Assembly (NCBI GenBank): GCA_003644295.1 | Contig: QNBZ01000049.1 | Coordinates: 1 to 7,748 of the forward strand | Reading direction: 5' to 3' | DNA: 7,748 bases | Source: Planctomycetota bacterium | Lineage (GTDB): Bacteria > Planctomycetota > Phycisphaerae > Sedimentisphaerales > Anaerobacaceae | Shown: positions 1 through 5,097 of the stretch, in pieces | How the letters are laid out: the number at the start of each line of letters is the position of its first letter | Numbering within the stretch: position 1 is the first letter of the stretch | The notes under the pieces: model-generated | Databases searched by the model: none | Seen by the model: the letters and a program-made list of their open reading frames with translations, nothing else | What the model was told of the DNA's origin: nothing | Program-made: the position numbers and the translations under genes

Positions 1-90
1 CTTATCGCGCGGAATTTCAAGCGAGATATTTTTAAGATTATGCTCGGCTGCTCCAGTAATCCGAATCGCTTTTTCCGCTCGTTTAGCCAT
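1..90 (-). CDS. uvrA: UvrA, excinuclease ABC subunit A (N-terminal 30 codons only)
   Basis: The minus strand reads from an ATG at 90-88 and stays open to the window edge, giving MAKRAEKAIRITGAAEHNLK followed by NISLEIPRDK. This is the characteristic beginning of UvrA, where a short basic leader precedes I-x-I-x-G-A-x-x-H-N-L-K-N and the I-P-R-D-K strand that leads into the first Walker A loop; that loop lies outside the window. UvrA is the cytoplasmic ATP-binding damage-recognition subunit of the UvrABC nucleotide-excision repair system. The ribosome site is weak: only a GGGG run a few bases before the ATG. A convincing promoter lies 63 bases upstream. The gene diverges from the sugar operon and is probably functionally unrelated to it. 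Family identification is firm despite the short length; nothing can be said about the rest of the protein. Confidence 0.9.
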   Translation of the reverse strand, partial: MAKRAEKAIRITGAAEHNLKNISLEIPRDK

Positions 91-152
91 ATTGCCCCGT
101 TATTGCTACAAGCACTGCTTTTGTAAAAATTCAGCAGTAATCCAAACTAATC

Positions 153-181
153 ATTGTAACAAAATGCTGCCGGAAAGTAAA
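153..181 (-). promoter_or_regulatory. Probable sigma-70-type promoter of uvrA
   Basis: Read on the minus strand there is a TTTACT -35-like box (181-176, four of six consensus bases), a 17-base spacer, and an extended -10 TGTTACAAT (161-153) whose core TACAAT matches five of six consensus bases. Transcription would begin near 146, giving a leader of about 56 bases before the uvrA ATG at 90. No obvious LexA box of either the CTGT-N8-ACAG or the GAAC-N4-GTTC type overlaps it. Confidence 0.5.
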
Positions 182-209
182 TCTCACGATACCCCATTTT
201 TTTCAAATT

Positions 210-292
210 GAACCTGCGGTTTCACCGCAGGTTCGTTTAGCCCCGCCGACACTTTGGCGGGGTCCTCCTACAGCCCACCGTTTCACGGCGGG
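210..292. repeat. Cluster of three GC-rich hairpins
   Basis: Three inverted repeats follow each other. The first is perfect: a 10-bp stem GAACCTGCGG (210-219) with its complement at 225-234 and a TTTCA loop. The second has a 7-bp stem CCCCGCC (241-247) pairing with GGCGGGG (256-262) across an 8-base loop. The third pairs CCCACCG (274-280) with CGGCGGG (286-292), with one A-C mismatch and again a TTTCA loop. None is followed by a T tract on either strand, so they do not look like intrinsic terminators, and they lie between divergent genes where no terminator is needed. A REP-like dispersed palindromic element is the best guess. Confidence 0.6.
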
Positions 293-335
293 TTTGTATT
301 ATTCACTAATGACCAACGACTAAAAACTTTTTCGA

Positions 336-365
336 CACGGATAAACGCTGATTAACACGGAGTTC
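336..365. repeat. Degenerate 10-bp repeat, three units
   Basis: Three adjacent 10-base units can be aligned: CACGGATAAA, CGCTGATTAA and CACGGAGTTC. Units one and two agree at seven of ten positions; units one and three share only the leading CACGGA. Degenerate CACGGATTAA-like strings are, from memory, common in non-coding DNA of planctomycetes and other uncultured bacteria. No coding function is apparent. Confidence 0.35.
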
Positions 366-387
366 ACCCGCCGCCTTCTGTCGTGAA

Positions 388-480
388 CGGCGTCATTCCG
401 ACCGAAGCCCACGTTTTTCACAAGAGGGCACTGGGGCGAAGTGGAAGTCCGTCTATGCCAAAGACCTGCCTCTGGCGGGC
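388..480. repeat. Possible dispersed intergenic repeat relic
   Basis: The segment opens with CGGCGTCATTCCGACCGAAG and later has GGGGCGAAGTGGAAGTCCG. This resembles the CGTCATTCCGACCGAAGC...GGAGTGGAGGAATC type of short dispersed repeat found in many bacterial genomes. It ends in a small imperfect hairpin (457-463 with 470-476). A 25-codon reading frame from the ATG at 455 has no good ribosome site and is not considered real. The assignment to a repeat class rests on resemblance only, because there is no second copy in the window. Confidence 0.25.
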
Positions 481-523
481 TGATAAAAACAGCCAAGCGT
501 TGCGCTTCAAATTAAAATGCGCC

Positions 524-550
524 TTGAGTTAACCGTCTCGATGTTACAAT
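524..550 (+). promoter_or_regulatory. Candidate promoter of the GH3-permease-GH78 operon
   Basis: TTGAGT (524-529) could be a -35 box. It is followed after a short 15-base spacer by TGTTACAAT (542-550), an extended -10 identical to that proposed for uvrA on the other strand. This would give a leader of roughly 240 bases before the GH3 start. The short spacer weakens the call. An alternative is the perfect -10 hexamer TATAAT at 632-637, which has no convincing -35 box at the right distance. Confidence 0.3.
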
Positions 551-585
551 AATCCAATAAATGTCATATTTTGCAGGGTTGATAA

Positions 586-598
586 TAATTGGCAATTA
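586..598. promoter_or_regulatory. Perfect palindrome, possible operator
   Basis: TAATTGGCAATTA is a perfect inverted repeat of six bases on each side of a single central G. It lies between the two candidate promoter elements of the operon (542-550 and 632-637), where a repressor or activator dimer would be expected to bind. No matching regulator gene lies in the window and there is no second copy, so operator function is only inferred. Confidence 0.3.
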
Positions 599-637
599 GG
601 CGATAACAATGCCTGCGTCAAAGTGTATGTGTATAAT

Positions 638-727
638 GTTTGTTACGGCCTGAAATCGATATGCTTAAATTGCACAGTTGCTTTGTGTTGAATTTTATGT
701 ATATTGTGAAAAGTTACGTTTGTTACG
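638..727 (+). repeat. Direct repeat GTTTGTTACG, two copies 80 bp apart
   Basis: The 10-mer GTTTGTTACG occurs at 638-647 and again at 718-727, and a partial copy GTTACG abuts the second at 713-718. Both lie in the leader or promoter region of the GH3 gene. They could be binding sites for an operon regulator, though chance in AT-rich DNA is not excluded. Confidence 0.3.
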
Positions 728-800
728 AAAACAAGCGGGGTTTTTGCCGGCAAGACAGAGAGATAAAATCGCCGCAAGCAAATACTTGTTAGAAAGGCGG

Positions 801-3389
801 ATGCCTAAAGTGAAAGCAAAATCTTTATGGTTTACATTATTGTTTGTCAGCTTTTTAAGCGTTGCAAGCCGTAGTGCGGAGCAGCCCAAAGGTATGTCTA
901 TTTCTTCGCCAAGTGTTGAGAGGCAGGTAGAAGAGATTTTGAGCAGGATGACATTGGATGAAAAGATTACTGTTCTCCACGGAAACTCAACATTCAGCGT
1001 TGGTGCTGTGAAACGTCTTGGAATTCCGGAACTGACTCTGAGCGACGGGCCGCACGGCATTCGTCAGGATGCATCTGAAAACCGAGACGATTATTATGTT
1101 ACTGCTATGCCGGTAGGAGTTGCTTTGGCAGCTACGTGGAATATCGAAATGGCTCGACTGATGGGAAACGTAATTGGAGCAGAAGCGAGAAATTGTAACA
1201 AACAAGTTCTGCTTGGGCCTGGTGTTAATATGATGAAAACGCCGTTGTGCGGCAGAAACTTCGAGTATTACAGTGAAGACCCATATCTGGCTGGCAAAAT
1301 TGCTGTCGAGTATATCAAAGGTGTTCAGCAAAACGATGTAGCAGCATGTGCAAAACACTACGCTCTTAACAATCAGGAAAAGAACCGTTGTTTTGTTGAT
1401 GCCCGACCTGATGAAAGGACACTCAGGGAAATTTATCTGCCTGCTTTTGAAATGGCTGTAAAAGAAGGAAAAGTTTGGTGCGTTATGGGCAGCTATAATA
1501 AAGTTCGCGGAAAGTGGTCCTGTGAGAACAAGCATCTTGCCAGAGATATTCTTAAAGGGCAGTGGGGTTTTGATGGTGTTTATATTAGTGATTGGTGCGC
1601 TGTACACAGCACAGTAGATTCAGCGATAAATGGGCTGGATCTGGAAATGGGAACAAACAAACCTTACGACCAATATTTCTTTGCCGCGCCTCTCAAGAAA
1701 GCGGTACAGCAAGGTCAGGTTCCGCTTTCTGTGGTTGATGATAAAGTTCGGCGTGTGCTTCGACTGATGTTTCGAACTAAGCTGGTAGGGGCGGATAAGC
1801 CGGTGCCAGGCAGTAGAAATACCAGAGCACATCAGATTGCAGCTCGTAAGGTTGCAGAAGAGGCGGTTGTACTGCTCAAGAATAATGGCGTGTTGCCGAT
1901 TGATATCAATAAGGTTAAGAAGATAGCTGTTATCGGCGAAAACGCTAATATGATTCAGTCCGACAAGGGCGGTTCTTCCAGCGTAAAAAATTATTTGTAT
2001 GAGATTACACCCCTTGAAGGCATCAAGAGACGAGTGGGCAGAACTGCAAGTGTTACATTTGCTCAGGGATATATCAGTTATCGAAATGCATTTGATTTTG
2101 ATATGATACCAGAAAAGTATCTTTCAAGTTTTGACCCTGTTTCCGGTGCTAAGGGATGGAGAGGTGAGTATTTCGCAAGTTTAGATTTAAGTGGCAAGCC
2201 AACCTTTGTACGATATGACAGCAACATTAATTTCAAATGGCTCGGTGCACCTGCCGACAATATGCCTGAAGATAACTTCTCTGTTCGCTGGACAGGCACG
2301 GTCGTTGCCCCTGCTTCAGGCGAGTATGAGTTTGGGCTGCTCAGTGATGATGGTTCCAGAATGTTTATTGATGGTGAAATGCTTATCGATAACTGGTGGG
2401 ACCATGGGCCGCTTGCAAAGACCAGAAAAATCGAACTTGAAAAGGGCAAAGAATACAACATCGTAATTGAGTATTATGATTCAGGAGTGGGGGCTGATGT
2501 GAAACTCGGCTGGCGCGGGTGCGTGTCCGACAACATAAAAGAGACTGTTAATAACAATATGATTGCCGAGGCGGTAGCCGTGGCAAAAGATGCTGATGTG
2601 GTGTTTGTATTTGTCGGACATAACCATTACTACGATGATGAAGGCCGGGATAAAGCGGATATCAAACTCGGACATAACCAGGATGAGCTTATCGAGGCAC
2701 TAACAAAGGCAAATCCTAAAACTGTTGCCTTACTGACCAGTGGAGGCGCTCTGGAGATGCCTTGGGTGAACGATGTGCCGGCTGTATTGCAGATGTGGTA
2801 TCTGGGTATGGAAAGCGGGAACGCTGTGGCAAATATACTCTTTGGCGATGTGAATCCTTCTGGAAAACTGCCGATGACATTCCCCAAAAAACTGGAAGAT
2901 ATTCCTGCTCACAAACTTGATGATTACAAAGTTGAGTACTGCGATTACAAAGAAGGAATATTGGTTGGGTATCGCTGGTTCGACACTAAAAATGTTGAAC
3001 CATTGTTTGCGTTTGGTCACGGTCTCTCATATACAAAATTTGAATATACTAATGTCAGAGTGCGTAAGAGTAATGAAGATGGTGTGTTGTATGAAGTGCA
3101 GGTTGATGTGAAAAATACCGGCGATATGGCCGGCGCTGAGGTTGTCCAGATGTATATTGCGGATGAGGAAAGCTCGTTGATGCGTCCTGAAAAGGAATTG
3201 AAGGGTTTCAGGAAAGTATTCCTTAAGCCGGGCGATAAGATAACAGTCAGTATGCCAATCGATAAGCGTATGCTCTCGTTTTATGACCCGACAAAAAAGG
3301 CATGGGTTGCTGAAAGCGGCGCATTCAAATTGTTGATTGGGTCCTCTTCGCGTGATATCAGGGTAACAGCGAATTTGCAGTATGAATAG
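801..3389 (+). CDS. Secreted GH3 beta-glycosidase (probable beta-glucosidase) with PA14 insert
   Basis: The 862-residue protein hydrolyses terminal beta-linked sugars with retention. The ATG at 801 is preferred because AAAGG lies just upstream (793-797, tight spacing) and it places a signal peptide first (KVKAK, then a hydrophobic stretch to about residue 22, probable cleavage near RSA-EQ); a GTG at 810 is an alternative. The GH3 N-terminal barrel spans about 39-300 and shows LSDGPHGIR (D82), GRNFEYYSEDPYLAG, a KHYALNNQ lysine-histidine pair, and the nucleophile in ISDWCAVHS (D264). The C-terminal sandwich starts near 356, is interrupted by a PA14 domain (about 452-575, with LLSDDGSRMFIDG and a closing KLGW), and resumes with NHYYDDEGRD, whose E614 is the expected acid/base. 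FAFGHGLSYT (around 743) opens the fibronectin-III-like tail. Order and spacing match PA14-type beta-glucosidases. The exact sugar cannot be read from sequence. It is first in a four-gene operon. Confidence 0.9.
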   Translation: MPKVKAKSLWFTLLFVSFLSVASRSAEQPKGMSISSPSVERQVEEILSRMTLDEKITVLHGNSTFSVGAVKRLGIPELTLSDGPHGIRQDASENRDDYYVTAMPVGVALAATWNIEMARLMGNVIGAEARNCNKQVLLGPGVNMMKTPLCGRNFEYYSEDPYLAGKIAVEYIKGVQQNDVAACAKHYALNNQEKNRCFVDARPDERTLREIYLPAFEMAVKEGKVWCVMGSYNKVRGKWSCENKHLARDILKGQWGFDGVYISDWCAVHSTVDSAINGLDLEMGTNKPYDQYFFAAPLKKAVQQGQVPLSVVDDKVRRVLRLMFRTKLVGADKPVPGSRNTRAHQIAARKVAEEAVVLLKNNGVLPIDINKVKKIAVIGENANMIQSDKGGSSSVKNYLYEITPLEGIKRRVGRTASVTFAQGYISYRNAFDFDMIPEKYLSSFDPVSGAKGWRGEYFASLDLSGKPTFVRYDSNINFKWLGAPADNMPEDNFSVRWTGTVVAPASGEYEFGLLSDDGSRMFIDGEMLIDNWWDHGPLAKTRKIELEKGKEYNIVIEYYDSGVGADVKLGWRGCVSDNIKETVNNNMIAEAVAVAKDADVVFVFVGHNHYYDDEGRDKADIKLGHNQDELIEALTKANPKTVALLTSGGALEMPWVNDVPAVLQMWYLGMESGNAVANILFGDVNPSGKLPMTFPKKLEDIPAHKLDDYKVEYCDYKEGILVGYRWFDTKNVEPLFAFGHGLSYTKFEYTNVRVRKSNEDGVLYEVQVDVKNTGDMAGAEVVQMYIADEESSLMRPEKELKGFRKVFLKPGDKITVSMPIDKRMLSFYDPTKKAWVAESGAFKLLIGSSSRDIRVTANLQYE

Positions 3390-3415
3390 TTCGGACCGTA
3401 TTGAAAGGAAGTCCA

Positions 3416-4846
3416 GTGAGCACGGAAGAATTTAGTCAGCAAAAGTCAGACAAGGGCAGTGAATTTGAGCGTGAGCCAGTTCCACAAAGTTCCTTACTCT
3501 GGTTTAAGAGTTTTGTCGGGATGTATGCCGGCGAACATTGTGCGGGAACGGAATTGATGATTGGCCCGCTTTTCGTAGCAGCCGGTGTTGGCGCATTTGA
3601 CCTCGTTGCAGGACTGATTGTCGGCAATGCCCTGGCTGTTTTGAGCTGGATGGTTTTGTGCGCACCGATTGCCACCCGTGCTCGTTTGACTTTGTATTAT
3701 CAGCTTGAAAAGATATGCGGTCGAAAACTGGTAACATTGTATAACTTGGCTAACGGAGTGATGTTTTGTTTCCTGGCCGGTGCTATGATTACCGTTTCGG
3801 CAACGGCTGCGGGTGTGTGGTTTAAGTTTCCAATGCCCGGATTAAGTGATTTGTACCCTAATAGTGCTAGTTGGGTGCTCGCGGTACTTGTTATCGGGGC
3901 CTTGATTTCCATTGTAGCTGCGTATGGATACCAGACGGTTGCGAAATTTGCCAATATCGCCGCACCTTGGATGGTGTTGGTTTTTCTTGCATTTGGCCTG
4001 ATTGGACTTGGTCAGTTTATTACTGAAACATGCACGGAAATTCATTCTCTTTCCGATGTATGGCAGTTGGCGGAAACTCAAATATGGAAAGGTGGCCAGC
4101 CGCTGGAGGGAAAGGTTAAATTTACGTTCTGGCATGTAACATTCTTTGCCTGGTTCTGCAACATGGCTATGCACATCGGGATGAGTGATTTGTCTGTATT
4201 CCGATTTGCAAGGAAAAGCTGGTACGCTGTCGCTTCAGGAGCAGGGATGTATGTCGGCCATTTTATGGCCTGGCTGAGCGCTTCTATTCTTTACGCATAT
4301 CAGTTGCATCTTAACCCCGAGAACACAGATGTACTTCCCGGCCCGTTGGCGTATAAGGCCGCTGGCATTGCCGGTCTGCTTTGTGTTATTATCGCAGGAT
4401 GGACTACTGCCAATCCTACGATATATCGAGCCGGCCTTGCCTTTCAGGCGATTGTGCCAAAAACGTCCCGCTTCACAGTAACACTGATTACCGGCGGTAT
4501 CGCAACTGTTGCTGGTATGTTCCCAGCATTCGCTATGAAACTACTTGAGTTTGTAGCCCTGTACGGATTGCTCCTTATGCCGATGGGTGCGATTGTCTTT
4601 GTAGATTTTTGGCTGGTCAAAAAATTCGGCTTGCAAAGCAATTATGCCGAAATCAGTGGAAAGGCGTTTAACTGGGCAGCGGGGCTTACTTGGTTTATTA
4701 CGCTTGGAGTATGCGGCTGGCTGGTTCAGACCGGTCGTGTACAAATATACTTTGTCAGTCTTCCGGGCTGGTTTGTAGCAGCCCTTCTATATGTTCTGCT
4801 TAGTATGGTCTATCAGAGAAAAATCCGTCCTGTTATCGGTAAATAA
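3416..4846 (+). CDS. NCS1-family (cytosine/purine permease-like) transporter
   Basis: This 476-residue inner-membrane protein has about 12 hydrophobic helices behind a hydrophilic N-terminal tail of some 25 residues, the size and layout of NCS1 symporters (CodB, Mhp1, PucI). Features include an early GPLFVAAGVGAFDLVAGLIV pair of helices, FFAWFCNMAMHIGMSDLSVF in the middle, GWTTANPTIYRAGLAFQAI in the helix-8 region, and MPMGAIVFVDFWLVKKFG near the end. Known relatives import nucleobases, hydantoins or similar small rings with Na+ or H+, but distant members in PVC bacteria are poorly characterised. The GTG at 3416 is chosen because AAAGGA (3404-3409) sits six bases before it; a TTG at 3401 overlaps that ribosome site and is unlikely. 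It starts 26 bases after the GH3 stop. Context suggests uptake of a product of the two glycosidases. The family call is fairly sure, the substrate unknown. Confidence 0.8.
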   Translation: MSTEEFSQQKSDKGSEFEREPVPQSSLLWFKSFVGMYAGEHCAGTELMIGPLFVAAGVGAFDLVAGLIVGNALAVLSWMVLCAPIATRARLTLYYQLEKICGRKLVTLYNLANGVMFCFLAGAMITVSATAAGVWFKFPMPGLSDLYPNSASWVLAVLVIGALISIVAAYGYQTVAKFANIAAPWMVLVFLAFGLIGLGQFITETCTEIHSLSDVWQLAETQIWKGGQPLEGKVKFTFWHVTFFAWFCNMAMHIGMSDLSVFRFARKSWYAVASGAGMYVGHFMAWLSASILYAYQLHLNPENTDVLPGPLAYKAAGIAGLLCVIIAGWTTANPTIYRAGLAFQAIVPKTSRFTVTLITGGIATVAGMFPAFAMKLLEFVALYGLLLMPMGAIVFVDFWLVKKFGLQSNYAEISGKAFNWAAGLTWFITLGVCGWLVQTGRVQIYFVSLPGWFVAALLYVLLSMVYQRKIRPVIGK

Positions 4847-4858
4847 GGAGTTCGCACA

Positions 4859-5041
4859 ATGCTTCAGAAAACCGCAAAACTTGTTTCATTGTTGTCGCTA
4901 CTGGCTTTGATTACTCCTTCGCTGTGCTTCCTGGCCGGCTTTGGTAATTTACCACAAATAAAATGGATAATGCTCACCGCGACGATTGTCTGGTTCATCA
5001 CAGCACCGATGTATATGTGGAAGAATAACTCTAATTCATAG
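4859..5041 (+). CDS. Small two-helix membrane protein, possible permease partner
   Basis: A 60-residue protein with a basic start (MLQKTAK), a first hydrophobic helix at about 8-28, a turn with GNLPQIK, a second helix at about 36-54 (WIMLTATIVWFITAP), and a short polar tail. Both termini would lie on the same side of the membrane. The ribosome site TAAGGAG (4844-4850) overlaps the permease stop codon and stands eight bases from the ATG, so translation is probably coupled to the permease. I recognise no named family; from memory, similar tiny proteins with a double hydrophobic hairpin and a WF-x-x-AP motif occur next to transporters in planctomycetes and verrucomicrobia. A role as accessory subunit or stabiliser of the NCS1 protein is inferred from position only. 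Confidence 0.75.
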   Translation: MLQKTAKLVSLLSLLALITPSLCFLAGFGNLPQIKWIMLTATIVWFITAPMYMWKNNSNS

Positions 5042-5047
5042 GGTAAC

Positions 5048-5065
5048 TGGTAAATCGCTTTGCCA
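5048..5065 (+). other. Intercistronic hairpin before the GH78 gene
   Basis: TGGTAAATCGCTTTGCCA folds as a 7-bp stem (5048-5054 with 5059-5065, one G-U wobble) closed by a four-base TCGC loop. It lies in the 56-base gap between the small membrane protein and GH78. There is no T run behind it, so it is not a classical terminator; it could tune mRNA stability or the ratio of membrane proteins to the rhamnosidase. Confidence 0.35.
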
Positions 5066-5097
5066 AATTATCCCAACAAACCAGAGAGGAATTTATT

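Larger units (their letters stand above)
91..800. other. Gene-free divergent spacer between uvrA and the GH3 operon
   Basis: This stretch of about 710 bases separates two divergent genes. No reading frame with a plausible ribosome site and recognisable protein was found on either strand. Its left half is GC-rich and made of hairpins and repeat-like debris; its right half (about 480-800) is AT-rich and holds the candidate control region of the sugar operon. Although translation is open upstream of the GH3 start (from a TTG at 678), the 41 extra residues show no signal or domain and would bury the signal peptide, so they are treated as untranslated leader. Confidence 0.6.

Noticed and set aside
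210..262. Rho-independent terminators
   Set aside because: The hairpins are stable but no T tract follows on either strand, and the flanking genes diverge.
362..388. GTTCAC...GTGAAC inverted repeat as a LexA/SOS box for uvrA
   Set aside because: The 15-base gap between half-sites fits no LexA consensus I know, and it is about 270 bases upstream of the uvrA start, far behind the promoter.
455..532. 25-codon frame starting at ATG 455
   Set aside because: It has no good ribosome site, overlaps repeat-like sequence and has no recognisable protein features.
602..610. GATAACAAT, resembling part of the E. coli lac operator
   Set aside because: A match of this length in AT-rich DNA is expected by chance, the other half-site is missing, and no LacI-type regulator is in the window.
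678..800. N-terminal extension of the GH3 protein from a TTG at 678
   Set aside because: The extra 41 residues carry no domain and would push the signal peptide inside the protein; the ATG at 801 gives a normal secreted GH3 enzyme.
987..1607. 206-codon open frame on the minus strand inside the GH3 gene
   Set aside because: It lies wholly antisense to a gene with clear GH3 motifs, its translation shows no family features, and it has no plausible context. It is a shadow frame, as are the other antisense frames in the operon.
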